A stretch of DNA of 64,000 nucleotides from Clostridia bacterium (GTDB taxonomy: Bacteria > Bacillota > Clostridia > Lachnospirales > Lachnospiraceae), in the NCBI GenBank assembly GCA_910575625.1, contig CAJTFD010000003.1, forward strand, positions 248,001 through 312,000, in the 5' to 3' direction. The notes beneath the pieces are model-generated. The model was not told where the DNA came from, did not search any database, and saw only the letters and a list, made by a program, of their open reading frames with translations. Shown here piece after piece: positions 1 to 8,157 of this stretch. The translations under genes and the position numbers were made by a program. The first letter of the stretch is position 1; every line of letters begins with the position of its first letter.

Positions 1-1882
1 CCATTTGTCTTTCTTGGGAATCATTCACGACCAGGATGCCGTGTCCATCGTTATTTCCACCGAGCGTAAGCGTCCCGCCCCTGGCGGCGTTGAAGGATAT
101 GTACAGTTCAGCCGTTCCGTCCCCATTGAAATCTTTGAGGTATATGCCTTTGTCTGCGCCATTTCTGGTGAGCTTGTTCAAGATATCCGTTTGGCTCAAT
201 CCGCTTACAGCGGTGTTTGCCTCTTCGCGGGATATATCCTCTATGGTCTTATCTGTATCACCCGAAGCTAGTAAAAAACTATCGGCTACAATCCTGACTT
301 CCCCCGTATCTGCGTCCGCCAGAAACGTAGTCTTATTGCCTTTTTTGGTTTCGAACCTTCCTGACCTTATCCAGTCTGCAACAATCCCTATTGCATATAG
401 TACATTCAAAATGGCATTATTGTTTTTATCAAACCCAGCTGTATATGTCCTTCCTCCATCTTCAGAGACAAAAAATCCAGAATCAGATCTCATCCACACA
501 TGAGAGCCGGGCTGAAAATGACACTTGCCGTTTCCGTCAATCGTGATAGGTCTGTCGCTCTCATAGGATATATAACTCCCGTTTGATTGGAGTTCCTCTG
601 CTCGAAAAAGCCCCATTGCGTTCGCGGCAAGTTGGTTCATATTCTGTACAGTCTTATCGTATTCTGTTATCTGCTTCTCAGAATTTTTCCGAGCCTCCAC
701 CACCGCCTGGGCTGCTTCTGAAAAATATACACTCCCATTCCTGATAGGGTCTTCGGCCTGACAGGCAATTTGCGTGTATTCGCCAATCTTGTAATGCACA
801 AAATTGAGGAGTGAAGCATATACGTTTCCTTTGCGATCTGATACCCTTACAATATCGAATGGTTCGTATAAGGGATTGTTTAGTATATCAGCAGAAAACG
901 GCCTAAACACTATCCCAACTATACGCGCCCCAAGGTAATCCGCTATTTCTGATTCTTTTCCGTACGCAAACTGATTATCCTTTATCTCTATGGCATACCC
1001 TTCTTCTCCAAAAAGTTTCGATACATCTTCCTCGCCAACAACTCGGATGCCTGTTATGCATACGTCATCTGTACTCACTTTGAGGTTTTTTATGAGATAC
1101 ACATGCTCTGGCATCTCATCGGTGAACAATCCACCATCCACCCTCTCTCCAGAACCATAATCAATGAAATCCCCGCCATCGATCACTGTGTCGTGAGGGT
1201 ATAGATTGAAATCTCCGCCGTCATAAATATTATACTCGTCCAAAAGAGCTGTGTTGTACCATATAAGCTGCATATACCCATCATTATCGATGCGGACATT
1301 GTACCCAGCTATCTGCGCCACCCAGGATACCACTTGACGATATGTAGTGTTTTCCGGCTTTTCGCCTACTATAAAATCCATATTGTCGAATTGCCCAAAG
1401 CCTATCGGGATACCACAATCAAGACAGGCATCCGATATAATGGTCTGCAAGGTGGCAGGGTAACTCGTTGTGCTCAAAGAGTAATCTCTGTCAAGCTTAT
1501 ACATCCCGTCCGCAGCGCTGATCTCTATCACATTGCCTGGTGTTTCAGGGACCAGGGTATAGTACACGCCTTTTCTTATCTTTTCGACGGTCCCATCATC
1601 TAATGCCAAGGCCACATACAGATTGATGGTGGAGTTGTAAAAATCGTATTGAGAAAACTGCTCATCGTGGTTGGCGATCTTGAGCGTACAGGTTTTTCCG
1701 ATCGCGGACCCCACACCAAATTTGCCGTCTGAGGTCTTATCTTCAATCGCGCATCCTGAAAGCATAAAATCTTTCGGCTCAAGATGTAAGACAACTCCAT
1801 TGCTCAGGGTAAAGTCTGCATAATTGACTACGTTCGCTCCGCTATTTAATTTTTCCTTGAACTGTTTGCTTGCGCTTATCAT
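1..1882 (-). CDS. Phage tail protein (tip/fibre or tail-endopeptidase type), 3' end outside window
   Basis: An open frame runs from ATG at 1882 through the left window edge with no stop, giving at least 627 residues. The start overlaps the stop of the upstream gene as ATGA, showing translational coupling. It follows the tape-measure gene and one small tail gene, the position of the distal-tail/tip proteins in siphoviruses. The N-terminal ~350 residues look like a baseplate-hub fold (many short Asp/Gly turns). A helical stretch near residue 390 (EARKNSEKQITEYDKTVQNM) precedes a more repetitive C-terminal part with Gly/Asp-rich strands such as NGDGTAELYISFN. No catalytic motif is visible in the part present. 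The role as tail tip is inferred from position and size, not from a signature. Confidence 0.75.
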   Translation of the reverse strand, partial: MISASKQFKEKLNSGANVVNYADFTLSNGVVLHLEPKDFMLSGCAIEDKTSDGKFGVGSAIGKTCTLKIANHDEQFSQYDFYNSTINLYVALALDDGTVEKIRKGVYYTLVPETPGNVIEISAADGMYKLDRDYSLSTTSYPATLQTIISDACLDCGIPIGFGQFDNMDFIVGEKPENTTYRQVVSWVAQIAGYNVRIDNDGYMQLIWYNTALLDEYNIYDGGDFNLYPHDTVIDGGDFIDYGSGERVDGGLFTDEMPEHVYLIKNLKVSTDDVCITGIRVVGEEDVSKLFGEEGYAIEIKDNQFAYGKESEIADYLGARIVGIVFRPFSADILNNPLYEPFDIVRVSDRKGNVYASLLNFVHYKIGEYTQIACQAEDPIRNGSVYFSEAAQAVVEARKNSEKQITEYDKTVQNMNQLAANAMGLFRAEELQSNGSYISYESDRPITIDGNGKCHFQPGSHVWMRSDSGFFVSEDGGRTYTAGFDKNNNAILNVLYAIGIVADWIRSGRFETKKGNKTTFLADADTGEVRIVADSFLLASGDTDKTIEDISREEANTAVSGLSQTDILNKLTRNGADKGIYLKDFNGDGTAELYISFNAARGGTLTLGGNNDGHGILVVNDSQERQM

Positions 1883-2250
1883 ATTGGATTTATCCTTATA
1901 GCATTAAACGATAAACTTTCCCACACATCTTTTCCGTTTGCTTTTTTCAGCGTCCCCCAGCTATAGTTGGATGTATAAAAATAATTCTCGGCCCATCCTC
2001 CAAGGTCTGCACTCATATACCTCATCAGGTATTTCTGCCTGTTCTTTATTTGGTTAAATATGAACGCTGCCTCTTTTACAGGTATATCTCTCCATTCAAG
2101 TGAATAACTTTCGACCGTACCTATCGGTGTGTTGCGCATAACCAAATCCTGGGTGCGGTCCGAGTCATCTGTTGATGTTGTAGCTGCAGATGGCTGAAAG
2201 GTGTCTGGTGTTCTTACTGGCGTTCCGTTAAATCCAAATGGTTTAGCCAT
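1879..2250 (-). CDS. Small phage tail-associated protein
   Basis: 123 residues, beginning MAKPFGFNGTPVRTPDTF. The protein is rich in Tyr/Trp in its second half (WRDIPVKEAAFIFNQIKNRQ, then YFYTSNYSWGTLKK), as expected of a tail or baseplate component that packs against the tape-measure exit. It lies between the tape measure (12 bp upstream) and the long tail protein (4-bp ATGA overlap). It resembles the short proteins grouped as DUF6711 in Firmicutes phages, but that assignment is from memory of the pattern and is not certain. No enzyme motif is seen. Confidence 0.7.
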   Translation of the reverse strand: MAKPFGFNGTPVRTPDTFQPSAATTSTDDSDRTQDLVMRNTPIGTVESYSLEWRDIPVKEAAFIFNQIKNRQKYLMRYMSADLGGWAENYFYTSNYSWGTLKKANGKDVWESLSFNAIRINPI

Positions 2251-2262
2251 AATACCCCTCCC

Positions 2263-5200
2263 TTATCCAAGTGCAAAAATATTGTTTCCCGTGGATGCTT
2301 GTTGTAATTTCCCATGTTTAACGACCACTTCTGTTATCTGTTTTCCGTCAAGGTAGATCGGGACTTTTATGACAATCTCTTTTTGCCCTCCGCCCATTTG
2401 AGACATAGCGTTTTTTACGGCCTGTTCGATGGTTGATAACGGGGATACGATCTCCGGCTCCCTCTTATTATCGCCGAGCATGGCCAGGAACTCTTTATTC
2501 GGCGGGACTACTGTGCCTTGGGCTAGATATGGGATTTTCGGAGCTGTCCAATATCCCACATTAAATCCAAAACTACTGTACCCAGTAATCCCTTGCAGCC
2601 ATCCCGGGATATCTATACGTAAACTATTCAAAGCACTGGCAATCCCATTTTGCATAGTCTGTATTCCATATAACAAACTATTTATAAGACCTATTATTGC
2701 GTTTATTGGATTTTTCATGGCGTTCTTGATGCTTTCCCAGACTATACTGGTTTTGTTTTGTATGGAATCCCACGCCCCTATTATGGATGATTTTATATTT
2801 CCAAATTTATTTGATGCCCAATCTTTCATCGTACCCCATACGCCGTTTACTTTTGTGGATATATTATCCCAAGATGTACTTGTTTTTGTTTTTAATTCTT
2901 TCCACGTATCAGATACAATGTTTTTTATATTTGAAAATTTTTGAGACGCTTTACTTTTTATCCCACCCCACACATCATTTAGCTTCGTAGAAATTTCGTT
3001 CCAGGAGGTGCTTGTTTTTGTTTTTAGCTTATTCCACACATCGGATATGCTGCTTTTTATTCCATCAAACACAGATGAGGCTTTGCTTTTTATCTTACCC
3101 CACAATGACGAGACGAATGATTTTATCGCATTCCATACAGTTGATGTTACACTTTTTATCCTATTCCACGCGTCAGAAACAACAGATTTGATTCCATTCC
3201 ATACGGTAGATGCAAGCGCTTTCAACCCGTTCCACGCAACGGAAAGAATGTTTTTTATAAGCTCCCATATGGTGGATGTTAGGGATTTTACAGCATTCCA
3301 TCCGGCAGATATAACACCTTTTACAATATCTATCCCTCCGCTTATGATGGTTTTTATCGCGTCCCACACGCCCGAAACAATATCTTTTATCGGCTCCCAA
3401 ATTCCACTAAATATTTTTTTTATCCCTGTCCAAGCTTTTTCCCAATCCCCCGTAAATACGCCAACGACGAAATCGATGACACCGCTCAATACATCCGCTA
3501 TGTCTCCTATAGTTTCTATTATGATTTTGAGCACATTTAAGACATTGTTTCCGATAAATTCAATGACTTCCGCAAGAATGGGCATGATATTGTCGGCAAT
3601 CCATCCGAATAGCGGGACCAAGACTTCCTCCCATAGCAATTTTAGAGCGTCGATCAATTTTCCAACAAACTCTTTAATTTTGTCGACAGCCTCTCCAAAC
3701 GGTCCCTCCATAAGTTCTTTGAACTTTTCGCCCAAATTTTGCAACACCGGAACGATATATTCGTTGTATCCATCAAGTAATTTACCGAATATTTCTGACA
3801 GACCACCGGCTACCGAATCAAAAAGAGGTTTTAGATGCTGGTCGTATATTTCTGTTACGGCATCCCTTACTTTCTGGACCGCATTCAAAATCCCGCTCGT
3901 AAAAGGTTCGATAGCTTCAAGAGTTCCTTGGATAGCCTCTTTAATCTTTTCTTTATTGTCGATGATTGGCTGAGCGATCATATTTAAGATGTCCCGGCCA
4001 AGTTTTGCAGCGTTTTCGCTAATCAGCATAGTGACTTCCGCGAAAACGCCTATTAGATTACCAGTTATCTGCTGGGCTGTATCTCCACCAAATACAGAAA
4101 AAATATCAGAAAATGCAACGGCCAAGTCTCCGATTATTTTCAGAACATCAGTCCCGATGTCGAACATTTCAATAATGTAATTCTTGACGCGGTCTTTGTT
4201 TTGCGTGAGATACTTTTCAAGACCACCTACAAGATTTGCGGCAATAGTAAGACCTATGCTCGCCACGGATCCCGCGACCTGTCCGAGTGCCAATGCTAGA
4301 TGATCCGCAAAACGATTTACCGCCGACACAACGCCCGGATCCGCAAATATCTCTTTTAATGTCTGACCGATTGAGATTATATCGTTTTTTAAATCTTCAA
4401 GTATGGGTTTGTAATCACCAAGCCCTTCGAAAAATCCTTTTTTAAACAGACCAGACAATTCTTTTGCTCTTTCGATGATTGCATCTAAAGCATTGCCCAT
4501 CTTGTCCAGGATAGTTTCTCCCTCTGCAAGGTTTCCGTAATCTACCTCTGGAGCGATCGCCGTTTCCGAACCGGTCATTCCTCCGAGTGTCCCCTTGTCT
4601 TTTCCGGGTTCTGCTTCTGGGACTTCGATATCTTCTTTTCCTATCTTGTTTATCTCATCCAGGGGGGATAGGTATCCTTTCGCTGCCTTTTCGGCTTTTT
4701 TTGTGGCCGCTGCGGCATCGTCCGTAGCAGCAGCCAGATTCTCAGCCCCATCCGCAGCGGTATTGTAATCATCGCCCATATCCGGGATGGTATTCCCACC
4801 AGTCTCGGCCGGCGCGCCGCCCTGTGCCTTCTTTCCCGTCAAGAGTTCGCTAAACGACCGGAATGCGCCAGCTGCCGTGGACAGTTTTGCTATCATCGCG
4901 CTCAAAGAGTTAATGACATTTGCGATAAACTTTACAGCTTGTGTCGCTACCGGAAGCACCAGCCTCCCAATATTTGCCATAAGGCCCGTCCAGGCTTGCT
5001 TTAGGTTTCCGATCTGGTTCGTCCAGGTATCAGATTCCCTGGCCGCTTGCCCCATGGCCCCGGATAGCCTGTTTGCGTCCTCGACCATCTGCAATAGCGT
5101 GAGCTGCTTCTGGGATTCTGATAGTTCGATAAACGATTTCCCGTAGAGTTTATTCGCCGCTGCGTTTCTGGTTGTTTCTGTTGCAGATAGTCCGAGAGCG

Positions 5201-5694
5201 GCATCGTTCTCGTAATTTCCCTTGAGGAATGATTGTAGGGTTTCTGTTGTCTCTTCCAGGGATTGGTCATAAAACGCTGCGCTATCAGCCACGGCGACCA
5301 TGGCTCGTTCTGACAAAGCAAGAGAATCAGCTGTATTCATTCCCGTAGTCTTGGCGAATGCTGCTATCTTAGTGAAACTGGCCTTCATCCTGTCTTCAGC
5401 CGCCCCTGCCTGTTCCGCAACCCTCGTCAGGCTTTTTGCCGCATCCTCTTCCATGTTTCCAAATACTTGTGAAAATTGGGATTCCATGGCTTCCAGGTCA
5501 GATGCAGCATCCAGGGCCTCTTTTCCGAATTTTGCGATCGTTCCAGCAGCAAACACAGTCGCAAATACAGCCCCAATCTTTTTAGTTGTATTCGCAATCC
5601 TCCCCATGGAGCTTTTTATGCTTCTCTCGCCCTGATTTAGGCCGCTCGTATCTATCTGTGTATTTATCCTTATACTTCCATCATATTGCGCCAC
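2263..5694 (-). CDS. Tail tape-measure protein
   Basis: About 1143 residues, the length ruler and scaffold of the tail tube. The chosen start is GTG at 5694, because a strong ribosome site GGAGGTG lies 9 nt upstream (5708-5702). That site sits inside the longer frame that could begin at 5712. The N-terminus (QIDTSGLNQGERSIKSSMGR) and the long Ala/Glu-rich helices are typical of the family. Hydrophobic segments lie in the middle. From roughly residue 775 to 995 there are about 20 consecutive 11-residue units of the form W-x-x-I-K-S-x-x-S-x-x. The C-terminal ~150 residues are globular and contain PPNKEFLAMLGDN, common at tape-measure C-termini. The usual tail-chaperone genes do not lie directly upstream. 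About 6 kb of cargo separates this gene from Gp15. Confidence 0.92.
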   Translation of the reverse strand: MAQYDGSIRINTQIDTSGLNQGERSIKSSMGRIANTTKKIGAVFATVFAAGTIAKFGKEALDAASDLEAMESQFSQVFGNMEEDAAKSLTRVAEQAGAAEDRMKASFTKIAAFAKTTGMNTADSLALSERAMVAVADSAAFYDQSLEETTETLQSFLKGNYENDAALGLSATETTRNAAANKLYGKSFIELSESQKQLTLLQMVEDANRLSGAMGQAARESDTWTNQIGNLKQAWTGLMANIGRLVLPVATQAVKFIANVINSLSAMIAKLSTAAGAFRSFSELLTGKKAQGGAPAETGGNTIPDMGDDYNTAADGAENLAAATDDAAAATKKAEKAAKGYLSPLDEINKIGKEDIEVPEAEPGKDKGTLGGMTGSETAIAPEVDYGNLAEGETILDKMGNALDAIIERAKELSGLFKKGFFEGLGDYKPILEDLKNDIISIGQTLKEIFADPGVVSAVNRFADHLALALGQVAGSVASIGLTIAANLVGGLEKYLTQNKDRVKNYIIEMFDIGTDVLKIIGDLAVAFSDIFSVFGGDTAQQITGNLIGVFAEVTMLISENAAKLGRDILNMIAQPIIDNKEKIKEAIQGTLEAIEPFTSGILNAVQKVRDAVTEIYDQHLKPLFDSVAGGLSEIFGKLLDGYNEYIVPVLQNLGEKFKELMEGPFGEAVDKIKEFVGKLIDALKLLWEEVLVPLFGWIADNIMPILAEVIEFIGNNVLNVLKIIIETIGDIADVLSGVIDFVVGVFTGDWEKAWTGIKKIFSGIWEPIKDIVSGVWDAIKTIISGGIDIVKGVISAGWNAVKSLTSTIWELIKNILSVAWNGLKALASTVWNGIKSVVSDAWNRIKSVTSTVWNAIKSFVSSLWGKIKSKASSVFDGIKSSISDVWNKLKTKTSTSWNEISTKLNDVWGGIKSKASQKFSNIKNIVSDTWKELKTKTSTSWDNISTKVNGVWGTMKDWASNKFGNIKSSIIGAWDSIQNKTSIVWESIKNAMKNPINAIIGLINSLLYGIQTMQNGIASALNSLRIDIPGWLQGITGYSSFGFNVGYWTAPKIPYLAQGTVVPPNKEFLAMLGDNKREPEIVSPLSTIEQAVKNAMSQMGGGQKEIVIKVPIYLDGKQITEVVVKHGKLQQASTGNNIFALG

Positions 5695-5799
5695 AAAAAG
5701 ACACCTCCGCATAAGCAGAGATGCCCTTCTTCTCTGCCTGTAACTTTTTCAGGTTAGCGAATGGCTTCCTAAATTGCCATCCGGTTCTTTGTTATGTTT

Positions 5800-6045
5800 T
5801 AAAGATGGGAGAGTGCGGTACCAGACCGCACATAGTATCCATCCGCCCAACGTCCATTTATATGTCTGCAAGGACTGTGCAGGGCCAACCATTGGCCAAA
5901 TGCGCCCCAGCCTAAAAAGTCAGGAGTGGGGACAAAACCCCGCAAGCCTGGCGACGGCTCTTTGGTCAGCATTCCGCTACGGGGTAGGAGGTTTCCAGAA
6001 TGCAAAAAACTGGATACCGTAAGAAAGGAAAAGTGAGCCGTTTTT
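5800..6045. ncRNA. Highly structured non-coding region, possible HEARO/omega-RNA-like element or long leader
   Basis: The 525 bp between the tape-measure and GIY-YIG genes hold no credible gene but many strong hairpins. These are GTGCGGT/ACCGCAC near 5815-5835, CTGCA/TGCAG around 5866-5882, GGCCAA/TTGGCC near 5883-5897, CCCCA/TGGGG near 5905-5932, AGCC/GGCT, GCATTC/GAATGC, and a long-range ACGGCTC/GAGCCGT pairing. On the + strand the density of short stems and the absence of an ORF recall HEARO (IscB-associated omega) RNAs, but no IscB gene is present. On the - strand the region would be the 5' leader of the tape-measure transcript from the promoter at 6077-6110. I cannot decide the strand. 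A 32-33 nt core (5852-5884) recurs at 21229-21260. Confidence 0.45.
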
Positions 6046-6076
6046 GTATATGCATCACCATCCCCATCACATTCTC

Positions 6077-6110
6077 ATTATAATATGAATAGGAAGATAA
6101 TTCGTGCCAT
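6077..6110 (-). promoter_or_regulatory. Phage-family promoter upstream of the tape-measure gene
   Basis: Read leftward: ATGGCACGAA, 18-bp spacer counted from CACGAA, then a perfect TATAAT (6082-6077). It is one of eight sites in the prophage that share the TGG(T/C)AC(A/G)A upstream element with this spacing. It would start a transcript near 6070 that crosses the structured region and enters the tape-measure gene. Confidence 0.7.
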
Positions 6111-6116
6111 ATTTAA

Positions 6117-6138
6117 AGGAGATCTGATTAGATCCCCT
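6117..6138 (-). terminator. Probable terminator of the GIY-YIG-like gene
   Basis: Leftward, GGGGATC-TAATCA-GATCTCC forms seven pairs (one G-U), followed by TTTAAAT. The tail is weak. On the + strand the hairpin has an A-C mismatch but a better T run (6138-6143), so it might instead stop rightward transcription out of the structured region. Confidence 0.4.
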
Positions 6139-6221
6139 TTTTTCATGCCACTATCCTTTCGACAATCTTATTTAATATAAAATCCTTTATCTCATCATAT
6201 CCCCAGCCATATTCCACCAAG

Positions 6222-6836
6222 CTACCTACAAGCATTTCTGCCTTCTGCACCTGCTGTTTGAATTTTCTTCTTTTTTGCAATACTTTCTATTTCTTCTCTC
6301 GCAAGCTCAAACGATATAGAAAAATATTCCCCTCTTTCTCTTTGTTCTTTGAATTTTCTGTGTAATCTCGTTTCTTCTTTAAATGCATTTTGAAAAATTT
6401 CAGTATAAATAAAGTCCTCTATATCCATACCGGAAGATGCTTTTATCTGCGAAAACCTCCTATTTGCATCTGTTGCAATTCCGATTTTTACTGTCCCATT
6501 ACTCATTTTAATTGCATACAAGCATTTATTTGAAGAATTGGTTTCTCGTGTTATCATATTCCTTGTAATCAATTCCCTAACAGATTGAACAACAAATGGA
6601 TAACAATATCTTTTATTGCGAATCATTTCCTCTTCGTAAAGTTCAACTAACATCATTGCCGAACTCGACATACTCTTGTTGAAACTTATTCTAGCCGCTG
6701 CTTCTAATAGCACTTCTGGCTCTCCGGTTCCGTTTAAAATATAGGCTGATAAACTTCCCCATAATTCATAATCTGTTTCCTGCAAATAATCTACTGCAAA
6801 TTTCAATTTTTCAAAAATATTTCCAACATCTTTCAT
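6222..6836 (-). CDS. GIY-YIG-like (T5orf172/MUG113) phage protein
   Basis: 204 residues from ATG at 6836, chosen because GGCGGTAA lies 7 nt upstream. A longer in-frame start at 6968 would read through the conserved leader RNA. The C-terminal half contains CLYAIKMSNGTVKIGIATD followed by a run ending in LHRKFKEQRERGEYF, the pattern of the T5orf172 branch of the GIY-YIG nuclease superfamily. The family's usual Y, K-x-G and terminal H/R/F positions are recognisable. The N-terminal ~90 residues are helical and unassigned. The gene is a single-gene unit with its own promoter and conserved leader, and a likely terminator behind it. It may be a homing-type or regulatory cargo gene; activity is not shown. 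Confidence 0.7.
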   Translation of the reverse strand: MKDVGNIFEKLKFAVDYLQETDYELWGSLSAYILNGTGEPEVLLEAAARISFNKSMSSSAMMLVELYEEEMIRNKRYCYPFVVQSVRELITRNMITRETNSSNKCLYAIKMSNGTVKIGIATDANRRFSQIKASSGMDIEDFIYTEIFQNAFKEETRLHRKFKEQRERGEYFSISFELAREEIESIAKKKKIQTAGAEGRNACR

Positions 6837-6930
6837 TATATTACCGCCTTTCTGTAATTGCCTTATTTTATTGGCAGAGAAACGACTAAGGCTTGTCGCT
6901 TTCGTGTAGCTATCACTATCTCTGCCATAT
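6837..6930 (-). promoter_or_regulatory. Conserved pseudoknot leader RNA, copy 1
   Basis: Leftward RNA between the promoter at 6935-6968 and the ATG at 6836. The outer stem is GGCAGAGA/TCTCTGCC (6926-6919 with 6880-6873). The inner stem CGAC/GTCG (6898-6895 with 6886-6883) closes the loop AAGCCTTA. The loop GCCTTA is exactly complementary to TAAGGC at 6865-6860, downstream of the outer stem, so an H-type pseudoknot is predicted. The next element, TTAC-N9-GTAA, holds the GGCGG ribosome site. A second copy at 8911-9005 keeps all pairings with compensatory changes, which supports a real cis-acting RNA rather than coding sequence. Confidence 0.7.
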
Positions 6931-6934
6931 AAAT

Positions 6935-6968
6935 ATTTTACCAAAGAAGAAATGAGTATTTGTACCAA
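6935..6968 (-). promoter_or_regulatory. Phage-family promoter for the GIY-YIG-like gene
   Basis: Leftward TTGGTACAAA, 18-bp spacer counted from TACAAA, then TAAAAT (6940-6935) preceded by GG. The predicted start lies a few bases before the outer stem of the pseudoknot leader. Confidence 0.7.
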
Positions 6969-6981
6969 GTTATTCCTACAG

Positions 6982-7009
6982 AAAAAGACGGCACATTTCT
7001 CCGCCGCCC
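6982..7009 (-). terminator. Rho-independent terminator of the secreted BIG2 gene
   Basis: Leftward GGCGGC-loop-GCCGTC (six pairs, one G-U) followed by TTTTTC. It lies 30 bp after the stop of the 7041-8045 gene and just before the next promoter, separating two single-gene units. Confidence 0.7.
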
Positions 7010-7040
7010 TTTTCTCTCAATATTCAGTTGTAATTGCATA

Positions 7041-8045
7041 TTATAAATCTATGCTAAATACCGCGCTCTGCTTGTTTCCATTTCCATCATATTGCGTTAC
7101 GTAAATTTTAAAACTACCGGCATTATCTACGCCTATACACGCCCGCGCTTCGCATGTTGCTCCGACGGGCGTTTCCTTCGCATATAAGACCTGATCACTC
7201 GGATATGAGTATCCCATTTTTCCAGTAGCATCCACTATAGTATCGTCCATACTTATATACAACCCGTCCATAATACCATCTCTATCAACATATCCGATAT
7301 TTTCGTATGTATATGTCACCAAATACACTTTCGACGGTTTTTTTTCACTGTAGGGGTTTCTATCCGCCGTTTCTTCTACGGAATTTACCGTAACCTTCCA
7401 CTGCCCGTTCACAATCCACGATTCACCTATGGCATAAGTTTTTACTGGTTGAACAGTCGGTGCTGGCGTTATCGTGGGGTTTGGCGTTGGAATCCAGGTC
7501 GGATTTGCTGGTGGCAGATTCCTAACACTTACCACACACGGAAACCCTCTGCCCCTTACATGTGCATATACCCGGCAATCTCCAACTCCAATACCCCGGA
7601 CGACGCCATTTTGTGTCACCGTGGCGATATCGGGGTCTGTCGTATACCATTTGACTCTGCCTTTGGTCCCAGTCAGTTTCAGGGCCGCTGTTTTCCCAAT
7701 CCCTACAGTCAGGCCGGACTTATTCAATTTCGGTGCCTCTATCGTCACCCGGCACACCAGCTTTTTCTTTCCGACTTTAGCGGTGATCCGGGCCGTCCCT
7801 TTGCCCTTGGCTTTCACCAGCCCCCCGCTTGTCACTGTGGCCACTTTCTTTTTGCTGGTCGACCACCGGACTTTTTTTGCCGTGCCGGTGACTTTCAAGC
7901 TGACTTGATCACCTTTGACCAACGTCACCTTTGCCTTATTGAGTTTTGGCGTTGCTGCCTGGGTGTCGTGGGGATGGACCGCAGCGCATAAGGCTATGGC
8001 CAGGACCGCCAGCAGGAACGCCATGTTTTTGAAGTGTTTCTTCAT
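7041..8045 (-). CDS. Secreted prophage-encoded protein with two BIG2 (Ig-like) domains
   Basis: 334 residues. The N-terminus (MKKHFKNMAFLLAVLAIALC then AAVHPHDTQAA) is a clear signal peptide. Residues ~33-105 and ~106-175 are two BIG2 modules with the WSTSKKKVATV and WYTTDPDIATV signatures. A Pro/Thr linker (~180-200) leads to a C-terminal domain of about 130 residues, similar in layout to DUF4352/DUF5067 extracellular domains. It probably acts at the host cell surface or outside the cell, making it a likely lysogenic-conversion gene. It sits in the cargo between Gp15 and the tape measure, with its own terminator and a -10 TATAAT at 8074-8079 upstream. Its BIG2 modules resemble those of the host surface gene at 47607-51725. 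Confidence 0.85.
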   Translation of the reverse strand: MKKHFKNMAFLLAVLAIALCAAVHPHDTQAATPKLNKAKVTLVKGDQVSLKVTGTAKKVRWSTSKKKVATVTSGGLVKAKGKGTARITAKVGKKKLVCRVTIEAPKLNKSGLTVGIGKTAALKLTGTKGRVKWYTTDPDIATVTQNGVVRGIGVGDCRVYAHVRGRGFPCVVSVRNLPPANPTWIPTPNPTITPAPTVQPVKTYAIGESWIVNGQWKVTVNSVEETADRNPYSEKKPSKVYLVTYTYENIGYVDRDGIMDGLYISMDDTIVDATGKMGYSYPSDQVLYAKETPVGATCEARACIGVDNAGSFKIYVTQYDGNGNKQSAVFSIDL

Positions 8046-8073
8046 TCCCTAATCCTCCTTTATATTTTGCCAT

Positions 8074-8103
8074 ATTATACCATATATTTTCATAGATTAC
8101 CAT
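8074..8103 (-). promoter_or_regulatory. Probable promoter of the secreted BIG2 gene
   Basis: Leftward TATGGTATAAT, an extended -10 with perfect hexamer (8079-8074). The -35 region is poorly defined: ATGGTA lies 18 bp upstream, which echoes but does not match the prophage promoter family. A clear AAAGGAGG ribosome site follows before the ATG at 8045. Confidence 0.5.
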
Positions 8104-8131
8104 ATATTTCCAAAAAGTCAATGAGTGCAAC

Positions 8132-8156
8132 AAAAAAGAGAGTGCCGAAGCACTCC
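8132..8156 (-). terminator. Rho-independent terminator between two cargo units
   Basis: Leftward GGAGTGC-TTCG-GCACTC with a stable UUCG tetraloop, followed by TCTTTTTTG. It lies directly behind the stop of the antirepressor gene at 8158. Confidence 0.85.
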
Positions 8157-8157
8157 C

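Noticed and set aside
3008-3973. Long open frame on the + strand opposite the tape measure
   Set aside because: It mirrors the repetitive tape-measure sequence, is Ser/Ile/Phe-rich without domain pattern, and has no ribosome site.
5721-6022. Three short frames in the 5.7-6.0 kb gap
   Set aside because: They are open only because the structured RNA region lacks stops; composition is unlike a protein, and hairpins explain the conservation better.
6837-6968. N-terminal extension of the GIY-YIG-like protein (44 residues)
   Set aside because: It would translate the leader RNA. The second leader copy is out of frame with its gene, and a good ribosome site supports the later start.
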